Positions 16,065 to 23,662 of a DNA stretch of 64,000 nt are shown here, in pieces. The DNA comes from Allolucifera butyrica (GTDB lineage: Bacteria; Bacillota; Negativicutes; Sporomusales; UPPP01). The notes beneath the pieces are model-generated. The model saw only the letters and a list, made by a program, of their open reading frames with translations, did no database searches and was not told where the DNA came from. Every line of letters starts with the position of its first letter. The first letter of the stretch is position 1. The stretch is taken from the NCBI RefSeq assembly GCF_900476375.1, contig NZ_UPPP01000052.1:1-64000 (forward strand). Reading direction: 5' to 3'. The position numbers and the translations under genes are program-made.

Positions 16065-16097
16065 TGTAACAGAACTGTAACAATTCCCCTTCATAAT
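16065..16097 (+). promoter_or_regulatory. Promoter with TGTAACA direct repeats, tolC-macAB operon
   Basis: TGTAACA at 16065-16071 and 16076-16082 (11-bp period), nine bases, then CATAAT at 16092-16097. The orientation is rightward, toward tolC. The same arrangement and nearly the same bases occur at 13760-13792. It predicts a leader of about 400 bases before tolC, containing the palindromes below. Confidence 0.7.
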
Positions 16098-16247
16098 GAG
16101 CATAAAAGGCAGAAAGAGCATTATCATCGGCCGGACCTGCCGGAACTCTTCCGGGATATCTCCTCTCTAAGGCATCTTATAGGCAATTGTCAGTCAGGGA
16201 TGTTCTCTGCTGTTTGTCACTAACATCTCATCAGCAGGGGCTTTCAT

Positions 16248-16316
16248 AAATAGTCATTTACTAATAAATACATATTTACCGTAAATATGTATTTATTTTA
16301 TTATAAATAACTATTT
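16248..16316. repeat. Large AT-rich perfect palindrome in tolC leader
   Basis: The central arms AATAAATACATATTTAC and GTAAATATGTATTTATT (17 bp each, perfect) are separated by one base (16280). Outer arms AAATAGTCATTTA (16248-16260) and TAAATAACTATTT (16304-16316) pair with one mismatch. The gene-free stretch 16004-16502 holds, in order, the promoter box, this palindrome, the 16375-16444 repeat and a hairpin. Confidence 0.85.
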
Positions 16317-16374
16317 GTACATAGTCTAGCGAATAGCCAAAATCAATCAAAATCCAAGCTTTTTTCTCAGTAAC

Positions 16375-16471
16375 AGAAAGTATAACTTTTCGGGTTATTC
16401 TTATACAAGCTGTTTTTTGTGTACCGAAAAGTAAAATACTTTCTTCCTGCTTAAAGACCTTTTGGGTCTTT
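16375..16471. repeat. Second palindromic repeat family, copy 2, with hairpin
   Basis: AGAAAGTATAACTTTTCGGG and the reverse-complementary CCGAAAAGTAAAATACTTTC flank a 30-base centre (16375-16444). An AAAGACC-TTTTG-GGTCTTT hairpin follows (16453-16471). The whole unit is the inverted counterpart of 10575-10680. The hairpin lies 30 bp before the tolC start and could act as an attenuator. Confidence 0.7.
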
Positions 16472-16502
16472 CTTGGTACTAAATGTTTAGGAGGTTCTGT
16501 TC

Positions 16503-17801
16503 ATGCAAAAAAATAAGCGGCTTATTATCAAACTGATGCTGCCAATTGTCACTCTGGTGATGCTCAGTTGTCCGGCACTGGCAGCGCCCGTTGAATTATC
16601 GCTGGCCGACAGTATTGCGCTGGCCTTAAAAAATAACCGGAATATAGCCATAGCCAATTCCGAGAAAGAAAATGCCTATTGGGCCGTAAAACAGGCCGAG
16701 GCAGGCAAAGGTTTTACCCTCAACCTCACTCACACCGACGAACGTTATAATACGCCGCCTTCCTATCTGACCAATTACAAGTATGTATGGACCACTAAAT
16801 TTGACAATGAGCTTGCCGCCAGTTTCCCTGTTTACTCCGGCGGCAAGCTGGAAAGTCAAATTGATCAGGCCAAACTGAATCTTAAAGTATCCGATCTCAG
16901 CCTGGACGCCACCAAACAGCAATTAAGACAACAGGTCACTAGCGCTTATTTCAATTTATTGCAATACCGCAATGAATTGCAGGTAAATCAGGAGACGGTG
17001 GATAACTATACGGCTCATCTTAAGAATGTTCAGGCTCAATATCAGGCCGGCACTGTAGCCAAATCGGATGTGCTCGCAAGTAAAGTTTCCTTGGCCGACG
17101 CCCAGGACAACCTGATTAAAGCCCAAAACAATTGCGATCTAGCCGTAGCTACTCTCAATAATCTGATAGGCCTGCCTCTGGACAGCGAATCAACGCCAAA
17201 GGAAAGCCTCCGGTATGAAAAATATTCTCTCACCCTCGCAGAATGCAATCAGTACGCTTTGGCCCACCGGCCGGAAATAGCCCAATATCAGGCCCAAATC
17301 GCCAGTGCGCAGGATGATATCAAAATTGCTGAAAGCGGTTATCGCCCGAGTGTGGATCTTTTTGCCACCGAAGACTGGTATGACAAGGATCTTCCCGGTG
17401 CTGACAATAACAACTGGTCAATAGGTCTTACCGCCTCTTTCAACGTATTCGACTCGGGTCTTACCGGTTCCAAACTTAAACAAGCCCAGGCAAATTTGAA
17501 AAAGGTGCAGGAACAATCCAGTCAGGAGAGCGAATCTATATTATTGGAGGTGCGTCAGTACTATCTGAGCCTGCGGGAAGCGGAGAAACGGATTGAAACG
17601 AATCAGGTCGCGGTAGAACAGGCACAGGATAATTTTAGAATTGCCGAAGTCCGTTATCGTGCCGGCGTCGGTACCAATCTGGACGTCCTCGATGCCGTTT
17701 TATCGTTAAGCCAGGCTAAAATCAACGATATTCAAGCTTTGTACGATTACAATACCAGCAAAGCCCAGCTGGATACAGCGATGGGTATAGCCGTGGAATA
17801 A
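16503..17801 (+). CDS. TolC-family outer-membrane efflux protein
   Basis: A 432-residue channel protein. It has a signal peptide (about residues 1-27, ending CPALAAP) and two homologous outer-membrane-efflux domains. The halves start VELSLADSIALALKNNRNIA and LTLAECNQYALAHRPEIAQY, and each continues with long heptad-like helices (AQYQAGTVAKSDVLASKVSLA and VRYRAGVGTNLDVLDAVLSL). Trimers form an outer-membrane barrel with a periplasmic tunnel, so the gene implies a diderm cell. It heads an operon with a MacA-like adaptor and MacB-like transporter, giving a complete tripartite pump. TAGGAGG precedes the ATG. Confidence 0.92.
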   Translation: MQKNKRLIIKLMLPIVTLVMLSCPALAAPVELSLADSIALALKNNRNIAIANSEKENAYWAVKQAEAGKGFTLNLTHTDERYNTPPSYLTNYKYVWTTKFDNELAASFPVYSGGKLESQIDQAKLNLKVSDLSLDATKQQLRQQVTSAYFNLLQYRNELQVNQETVDNYTAHLKNVQAQYQAGTVAKSDVLASKVSLADAQDNLIKAQNNCDLAVATLNNLIGLPLDSESTPKESLRYEKYSLTLAECNQYALAHRPEIAQYQAQIASAQDDIKIAESGYRPSVDLFATEDWYDKDLPGADNNNWSIGLTASFNVFDSGLTGSKLKQAQANLKKVQEQSSQESESILLEVRQYYLSLREAEKRIETNQVAVEQAQDNFRIAEVRYRAGVGTNLDVLDAVLSLSQAKINDIQALYDYNTSKAQLDTAMGIAVE

Positions 17802-17850
17802 GTTTTGTTACAACCGTTCCTCCCAAGTAAAAAATAAGCGAGGTTATGTT

Positions 17851-18930
17851 ATGCAATTTTGGAAAAAAGTTGCGCAGTACAAGAATTGGATTATCTTTCT
17901 GCTCCTTGTGGCGTTAGCGGCTGCTGGAGGAACGTTTTATTTTAAACACAAAAATAATTCGGCCGTTGTGAAAGAAACGACGGTTACTGTAGAACAGGGC
18001 GACATTCAGTCGACAGTGTCGGCTACCGGAACAATTCAAGCAGTCAATTCGGTTGATATTGCCTCCCGGGTGACAGGTCTTATCACAGATGTGAGGGTAA
18101 AAGAAAATGACCATGTAAAAGCCGGTCAGGTTTTGGTCGTCCTTGACGACACCAGTGTAAAAGCCCAGGTTGCCCAGTATCACGCCGAAGTGGAGAATTA
18201 CGCCGCCGTATATGAACGCAGCAAAAAATTAGCGGCCATTGGCGGCGAATCACAGCAGCAGCTGGATTCGGACCGTACGAATTACCTGACGGCCAAATCG
18301 CAATATGACAATTACGTTACGCAGCTCGACTACTATGTTATTAAATCGCCCATTGACGGCGTGGTAATCGGCAAACCCACTCCAGCCGGCGAGACGGTAG
18401 TGCAGGGCATCTCTTCGGCGCAAACCTTGATGTCGATTGCTGACATGTCCAAAATGCAGATTAAAGTGTTGGTGGACGAGACCGATATCGGCAAAGTCCA
18501 AATAGGGCAAGCGGTTTCTTTCACCGTGGATGCCTATACGGACAAAACTTTTACTGGTAAAGTAACCGGCATTTCCAAGAGTGCCACTACTTCTTCCAAT
18601 GTAGTGTATTATCCCGTATATGTCGATGTTGATTCACCACAGGGTCTATTGTATCCAACCATGACTGCCCGGGTTACGATTACTGTCGGGGAACGCAAGA
18701 ATGTGCTCGTTGTCCCGCTGGCCGCCATCAAGGATAACAAAGGTCAGCAGTATGTCCAGGTGATGGTTAATGGAAAACCGCAGGATACCCCGGTTACGCT
18801 TGGTTTGCGGGATGACGAAAAAGTGGAAATCCTGAACGGTCTCAGTGAAGGCAGCAGCGTAGTAGTGCCCGATGTTAAGCCAAAAACGTCTACGGGTAAC
18901 CAGCGTCAGGGCCCGCCGCCTCCCATTTAA
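17851..18930 (+). CDS. MacA-like periplasmic adaptor (HlyD/RND type)
   Basis: A 359-residue membrane-fusion protein. One N-terminal membrane anchor (NWIIFLLLVALAAAGGTFYF) is followed by a lipoyl half-motif (VDIASRVTGLITDVRVKEND), a short alpha-hairpin (about residues 95-150), the second lipoyl half (YYVIKSPIDGVVIGKPT), a beta-barrel with MQIKVLVDETDIGKVQIGQA, and a membrane-proximal domain. It links the TolC-like channel to the MacB-like transporter. The spacing of 49 bp from tolC and 27 bp to the ATPase gene indicates one operon. The C-terminus is Pro-rich (RQGPPPPI). Confidence 0.9.
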   Translation: MQFWKKVAQYKNWIIFLLLVALAAAGGTFYFKHKNNSAVVKETTVTVEQGDIQSTVSATGTIQAVNSVDIASRVTGLITDVRVKENDHVKAGQVLVVLDDTSVKAQVAQYHAEVENYAAVYERSKKLAAIGGESQQQLDSDRTNYLTAKSQYDNYVTQLDYYVIKSPIDGVVIGKPTPAGETVVQGISSAQTLMSIADMSKMQIKVLVDETDIGKVQIGQAVSFTVDAYTDKTFTGKVTGISKSATTSSNVVYYPVYVDVDSPQGLLYPTMTARVTITVGERKNVLVVPLAAIKDNKGQQYVQVMVNGKPQDTPVTLGLRDDEKVEILNGLSEGSSVVVPDVKPKTSTGNQRQGPPPPI

Positions 18931-18957
18931 ACCTGGGAAAAAAGGGAGGAAATAACC

Positions 18958-19680
18958 ATGGCAATTATTGATTTGACCAATATTACGAAAATATATACGA
19001 TGGGCGACACTACCGTCCATGCCCTGGCCGGTGTGACGTTAGCCATTCATAACGGCGAATTTGCCGCCATCATTGGCCCGTCGGGATCCGGTAAATCAAC
19101 GCTCATGAATATTCTGGGCTGTCTTGACCAGCCGACGGGAGGTTCCTACCGTTTGGACGGAGCCGAGGTGGCAACTCTGAACGATACCCAGTTGGCTGCT
19201 ACCCGCAACCAGAAAATCGGCTTTGTCTTTCAAAACTTCAATCTGCTGCCGCGGATGTCTGCTTTACAGAATGTTGCCCTGCCGCTTATCTATGCCGGGG
19301 TAAATAAAAAAAGCCGGCTGGAAAAAGCCGCCCGGAATCTGGCCGCAGTCGGCCTTGCCGACCGCAAGGATCACCGTCCCACCGAACTCTCCGGCGGGCA
19401 GCGGCAGCGGGTAGCCATTGCCCGTGCCTTAATCAACGCCCCCCCCATTATTATTGCCGATGAACCAACAGGCAACCTCGATACCAAATCGAGTAATGAG
19501 ATCATGGAAATCTTCTGCCGCTTAAATCAGCAAGGGCGGACGGTCATTATGGTCACGCACGAACCGGATATTGCCGCCTATGCCCGCCGGGTCATCCATG
19601 TACGGGACGGCAAAATTACGCAAGATGAAATGAAACAGGAGGTGGACGGATGTTCTGGGAAAGTATCCTCATTGCTTTAG
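18958..19680 (+). CDS. MacB/LolD-type ABC transporter ATPase
   Basis: A 240-residue nucleotide-binding subunit. Walker A is GPSGSGKST (about residues 40-48), the Q loop is [18 protein letters not shown], the signature is [15 protein letters not shown] and Walker B is [12 protein letters not shown], followed by the H loop VTHEPD. The [15 protein letters not shown] block is typical of the MacB/LolD group. In this genome MacB is split into separate ATPase and permease proteins, as usual in Firmicutes. The gene overlaps the permease gene by 31 bp, which implies coupled translation. Confidence 0.93.
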   Translation: MAIIDLTNITKIYTMGDTTVHALAGVTLAIHNGEFAAIIGPSGSGKSTLMNILGCLDQPTGGSYRLDGAEVATLNDTQLAATRNQKIGFVFQNFNLLPRMSALQNVALPLIYAGVNKKSRLEKAARNLAAVGLADRKDHRPTELSGGQRQRVAIARALINAPPIIIADEPTGNLDTKSSNEIMEIFCRLNQQGRTVIMVTHEPDIAAYARRVIHVRDGKITQDEMKQEVDGCSGKVSSLL

Positions 19681-20864
19681 AAGGCTTAAAGGCCAACAAA
19701 CTCCGTTCCGCTCTCACGATGCTGGGAATTATCATTGGCGTTGGCGCCGTTATCACCATGGTTTCCCTTGGCTTAGGCGTACAGCAAAAAGTACAGAACT
19801 CCATTGCCAGTCTCGGCAGCAATCTTATCATCGTCATGCCGGGGGCCTCCAAATCGGTCGGCGGCGTACGCTCTGAGGCGGGAACCAATATTACGCTGAC
19901 CAATCAGGATGCCGAGGCCATTGCCAAAATTGACGGTGTCCTCTATGTAGCACCGGATGTCAGCAGCTCCTATCAGGTCGTTTATGGTCATCAGAACTGG
20001 AACACTAAGGTTGAAGGAACCACCACGGATTTTTTGACAATTCGCAATTATAGTGTTGATATTGGGTCCTTTTTTACGAATAGCGACGACCAGACCCGCT
20101 CCCGGGTGGCAGTGATCGGTCAAACCGTAGCAACGAATTTATTTGGCGGCATCAGTCCGCTTGGTCAAACCATCCGCATTGGCACGGCTCCTTTCCGGGT
20201 GATCGGGGTGCTGGCCAGCAAAGGACAATCCTCTATGGGCCAGGACCAGGACGACCTGATCCTGGTGCCGCTTCATACCGCGCAAGACCGGCTTCTCGGT
20301 CAGACTTACGTAAACAGTATCACCGTCCAGGCGGAAAATGACCAGGTGATTGATAAGGTTCAGCAAAACATTGTCACCTTACTCAGGACGCGCCACCATC
20401 TGCCGGCCAAAGCCGACGACGATTTCACCGTACGCAATCTCACCGCCATTATGGAAACAATGAAAGAAACGACCGGCACCTTAACCTTGTTTTTGGGTGG
20501 TGTGGCCGCCATTTCGCTGTTAGTTGGCGGTATCGGGATTATGAATATTATGCTGGTCTCTGTAACCGAGCGTACACGGGAAATCGGGGTCAGAAAAGCA
20601 TTAGGAGCCACTTTCAATAATATTCTTATGCAGTTTTTGATTGAGGCGGTGGTCGTCAGCGTAACCGGCGGCTTAATCGGAATCCTCCTGGGTGTGGCCG
20701 GCGCTCATATTATATCCCTTATAGCCGGCTGGAAAACGGTAATCTCTTTCCTGGCTATTCTGGCAGCCTTCGGAGTATCCGTATCAATCGGCTTATTTTT
20801 CGGCATTTATCCGGCCCGTAAGGCGGCGTTGCTTGACCCCATCGACGCTCTCAGGTATGAATAG
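19650..20864 (+). CDS. MacB-type ABC transporter permease
   Basis: A 404-residue permease with the MacB layout. TM1 (about residues 18-42) is followed by a large periplasmic domain (about 43-280) beginning NSIASLGSNLIIVMPGAS, then three C-terminal membrane segments with FtsX motifs (AAISLLVGGIGIMNIMLVSV, ERTREIGVRKALGAT and IYPARKAALLDPIDALRYE). The transporter couples ATP use to movement of substrates from the periplasm into the TolC tunnel: macrolides, lipopeptides or toxins in known systems. AGGAGGTGG precedes the ATG inside the ATPase gene. A terminator follows at once. Confidence 0.92.
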   Translation: MFWESILIALEGLKANKLRSALTMLGIIIGVGAVITMVSLGLGVQQKVQNSIASLGSNLIIVMPGASKSVGGVRSEAGTNITLTNQDAEAIAKIDGVLYVAPDVSSSYQVVYGHQNWNTKVEGTTTDFLTIRNYSVDIGSFFTNSDDQTRSRVAVIGQTVATNLFGGISPLGQTIRIGTAPFRVIGVLASKGQSSMGQDQDDLILVPLHTAQDRLLGQTYVNSITVQAENDQVIDKVQQNIVTLLRTRHHLPAKADDDFTVRNLTAIMETMKETTGTLTLFLGGVAAISLLVGGIGIMNIMLVSVTERTREIGVRKALGATFNNILMQFLIEAVVVSVTGGLIGILLGVAGAHIISLIAGWKTVISFLAILAAFGVSVSIGLFFGIYPARKAALLDPIDALRYE

Positions 20865-20887
20865 AAAAACCGCTTAGGCGGTTTTTC
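20864..20887 (+). terminator. Terminator of tolC-macAB operon
   Basis: AAAAACCGC-CTTA-GCGGTTTTT-type hairpin immediately after the stop, leading into the repeated cassette. Confidence 0.85.
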
Positions 20888-21253
20888 GGCTCATGGCGCA
20901 GGGCTCGGGGCGCAGGAAAGCCATGAAAATTATTTCGGACGAACAATCCAGGCAGAAGGATCGTCTTGTCATAAGCGGAGGTTGTCCCACATTTCGCAAC
21001 CTGAACTTATAGCGACAATATTTCTCCCCATCCGTAGCCACAAAGTAAATAATGACCTTATATTTCGCTTAAAATTCACTAAGTTTATCTTTTCCTGGGA
21101 GAATCATTGTCGAGTGACAGAAGACCGCGAAAAATGGGATTAGTGGCAACGGCGCAGCGTTGATAAGGCGATTCTTCTGCCGTTATCGGCTATCTAAAAC
21201 TTATATTTTCTATAACTTATAAGAAAGACTGCGTTCTTGGCGCGGTCTTTCGG
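20887..21253 (+). repeat. Dispersed intergenic cassette, most complete copy
   Basis: It fills most of the gene-free stretch 20865-21328. Order: CATGGCGCAGGGCTCGGGGC block, AGGATCGTCTTGTCATAAGC block, GGAGGTTG, the 155-bp palindrome (20985-21139), TTAGTGGCAACGGCGCAGCG, a GGCTATCTAAAACTTAT segment and an AAGAAAGACTGCG...CGCGGTCTTTCGG hairpin (21222-21253). It shares its first part with 8004-8096 and its second part with 10315-10600. Confidence 0.85.
20985..21139. repeat. Palindromic MITE-like element, full copy (155 bp)
   Basis: Same length and ends as 10347-10501, with four differences that I can count. The terminal and inner inverted repeats are intact, so the single strand can fold into one long stem. 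Confidence 0.85.
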
Positions 21254-21271
21254 CTTCTGTAGCAATGCTCA

Positions 21272-21320
21272 GAAAGAAACAGCGATTGCACCTGATCGAG
21301 GTGCAACCGCTGTTTCTTTC
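21272..21320 (-). terminator. Terminator of rubredoxin-domain gene
   Basis: GAAAGAAACAGCG and CGCTGTTTCTTTC outer arms with an inner TTGCACCT/AGGTGCAA stem. Long, strong hairpin just beyond the leftward stop. Confidence 0.85.
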
Positions 21321-21328
21321 CCCCGCTT

Positions 21329-21889
21329 TCAGCCAGGAAGAAAGGTTTCAAACATAGAGGAACCAACCCGGCCCAGATAGACGGCACAACCGGTGGACGC
21401 CAGACTAAGGCCGACGATAATCCAAAGCGTATTCCCCGTAAAACCGTGGGTCAAATACAAAACAAATACGGCGATGGATAAGACCTGAAAGAAAAGGCCC
21501 ACAATTATTTTTTTGATCAAGAGCGGGGTAGTCACCTTTTTAAATTTTAATTTTCCATCTACGAGTCCCGTCAAAAAACCGGCAAATACAACAAATGGCA
21601 ATGCTAGAATGGCTAATTTGGTCACAATCAAAAATTCCGAACACCAAGGTTCACTTACCAGCAGAGACATAACCGGCATAACAACGATGAGAATGATAAA
21701 GACTTGGGGAAAGTGAACCATAATCGGATGCAGATGCTGGTCCAGAATCAATTTGCGGCGGGGTGAAATTTTCCTGGTATACGGCTCAAACACCGTTTTG
21801 GGCAAACCGCAGGCCGGACAAACTTCGCCTAAATGGGCCGCATCCATTATATACCCGCAGGCCTTGCAACGAATATACGTCTTCACCAT
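21329..21889 (-). CDS. Rubredoxin-domain membrane protein
   Basis: A 186-residue protein. The N-terminal rubredoxin-like knuckle pair (IRCKACGYIMDAAHLGEVCP and CPACGLPKTVFEPY) should bind one iron or zinc. About four membrane segments follow, beginning HPIMVHFPQVFIILIVVM, which resembles the DUF2231-type membrane domain. The combination suggests a membrane redox protein. It lies 42 bp after cydC on the same strand and is probably the last gene of the cytochrome bd operon, so a role in electron delivery or redox sensing near the oxidase is a reasonable inference. AAGGAGGTCG precedes the ATG. Confidence 0.8.
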   Translation of the reverse strand: MVKTYIRCKACGYIMDAAHLGEVCPACGLPKTVFEPYTRKISPRRKLILDQHLHPIMVHFPQVFIILIVVMPVMSLLVSEPWCSEFLIVTKLAILALPFVVFAGFLTGLVDGKLKFKKVTTPLLIKKIIVGLFFQVLSIAVFVLYLTHGFTGNTLWIIVGLSLASTGCAVYLGRVGSSMFETFLPG

Positions 21890-21931
21890 AACGACCTCCT
21901 TAGTTCAGCATATTATCATTTTTAGTTTTCC

Positions 21932-23662
21932 TTATAAAGACCAGTTACAACGGTCTTGCTGTAACTTCCACATCTCATAAAATAATCCCTGCCTGGACAA
22001 CAGCTCCCTCATATTGCCCTGTTCCACCAGTTTTCCTCGCGAAAGGACCAAAATTTTATCCATGCCGGCAAGGCCGGTAAGTTGGTGGGTAACTAAAAGT
22101 GTCGTCCGGCCGGCCATTAATTTGTCAATCCCGGCCATGACCTCTCTGGCGGTTAACGGGTCCAGACCGGCTGTGGGTTCGTCCAGGAACAAAAGAGGCG
22201 CATCCTTTAAGAGCGCCCGGGCAATGGCAATGCGCTGGCGTTCACCGCCCGACAAAGCTCTTCCATTTAAACCGGTTAAAGTATCATATCCGGCTGGCAG
22301 CCGTTCGATCAGCTCCGTCAATGCCGCATCCTCGGCCGCCTGCTCCAGTTCGTTCCATCCGGCTTCGGGGCGGGCTAAAAGAATATTGTCCCTGATGGTT
22401 GTATTAAATATATGAGTATGCTGAGTAACCACTGCTATGTGCCGGCGGATTTCCCCGGGGTCGCAGTCTTTCAGTTCAAAATTCCCCAGCCGCAGCGATC
22501 CGGACTGGTACGGCCAAAAACCCAGCAGCAGGGACACCATCGTACTCTTGCCGGCACCGCTCGGACCAACAAGGGCTACCCTTTCCCCCGGAGCTAAAGT
22601 AAAAGACAGATTTTCTAACGTCCAAATCCGGCTATCCCTATAAGAAAAACACAAAGAACGAGCCTCTACCGGCACCGGATAACGGGGTTTCAACCCAGGC
22701 TTGCGGCTAGCTGCGGGTGCCGTCCAGGCCTGCACCGCTTCCAGACGCCGGGCCGCCGTCCGGCTTTCCGCCAGGGAATATAGGGCATTGCCCAGCGGCA
22801 GTACGGCTTCAAAGCTGCTCTGAACGACCAGTAAAATGACGGCTAAATCAATGCCGCTTATTTTTTTTGCATACACCAGGGGAACGGCAAGGAATAAAAT
22901 AGCCCATAAAGTATAAGATGTAATAACTTGACTCCCCGCATCAGCCAATCCGGTAAGCCGGACTTTTTTCTTTTGCAGGCGCGCCAGATTACCGCCGGCG
23001 GCGGCAATCTGTTCCTGCTGCCGGCCGGCGGCATCATAGGCCGTCAGTTCCGTAATTCCCCGTATTGTATCCACCAGCAGACAATGAAACCGGCCCCGGG
23101 CCCTGTCCCGCCGGCTAACTGTACTTCCCGCCAAATAACGGATCAGGACCGGCCAGCAGATACCAGCCGCAACAAAGCCCACTATCAGGGCATAGACCAT
23201 AGGGGATGAAAACAGGGCCAGAAACAGGGCGGCGGCAATCAGGACAAGGGCGGCAACGCTATAAGGATTAAGCACTCTAAGATAGACATACTTTAATTCT
23301 TCCACGGCACTAACCAGCCCGTAAAGCATTTCCCCGCTTTTTCCCCGGCCGGCAGCGGGAATTTGCGGTTCCACGGCGGCATACAGGAAAACCCGGATAC
23401 GGCTAAGCAGCCGGAAGGTGGCATCATGGGAAATATAGCGCTCCGCATAACGAAAAACGGCCCGGGACAAGCCGAAAAACCGCACCCCCACAATGGCTAC
23501 CGATAACGCTTCCATCGAAGGATGCAGCGCCGCCGCGGCAATGATATAAGCTGCCGTTCCCATCAGTCCGGCACCAGAAAATACCGTAAAAAAAGCGAGT
23601 AGAATACCGGCGGCCATCGTTTTCCAGGCAGGCAGCACCCAGGAAAATAGTTTCCGGCTCAT
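21932..23662 (-). CDS. cydC: CydC subunit of glutathione/cysteine ABC exporter
   Basis: A 576-residue half-transporter: six membrane helices (about residues 1-310), then an ATPase domain with GPSGAGKST, LSGGERQRIAIARAL and LFLDEPTAGLD. With CydD it exports reduced thiols to the periplasm and is needed to assemble cytochrome bd. The assignment rests on the order cydA-cydB-cydD-cydC and on CydC-type features such as ARSLCFSYRDSRIWTLENLS. It overlaps cydD by four bases (ATGA). Confidence 0.9.
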   Translation of the reverse strand: MSRKLFSWVLPAWKTMAAGILLAFFTVFSGAGLMGTAAYIIAAAALHPSMEALSVAIVGVRFFGLSRAVFRYAERYISHDATFRLLSRIRVFLYAAVEPQIPAAGRGKSGEMLYGLVSAVEELKYVYLRVLNPYSVAALVLIAAALFLALFSSPMVYALIVGFVAAGICWPVLIRYLAGSTVSRRDRARGRFHCLLVDTIRGITELTAYDAAGRQQEQIAAAGGNLARLQKKKVRLTGLADAGSQVITSYTLWAILFLAVPLVYAKKISGIDLAVILLVVQSSFEAVLPLGNALYSLAESRTAARRLEAVQAWTAPAASRKPGLKPRYPVPVEARSLCFSYRDSRIWTLENLSFTLAPGERVALVGPSGAGKSTMVSLLLGFWPYQSGSLRLGNFELKDCDPGEIRRHIAVVTQHTHIFNTTIRDNILLARPEAGWNELEQAAEDAALTELIERLPAGYDTLTGLNGRALSGGERQRIAIARALLKDAPLLFLDEPTAGLDPLTAREVMAGIDKLMAGRTTLLVTHQLTGLAGMDKILVLSRGKLVEQGNMRELLSRQGLFYEMWKLQQDRCNWSL

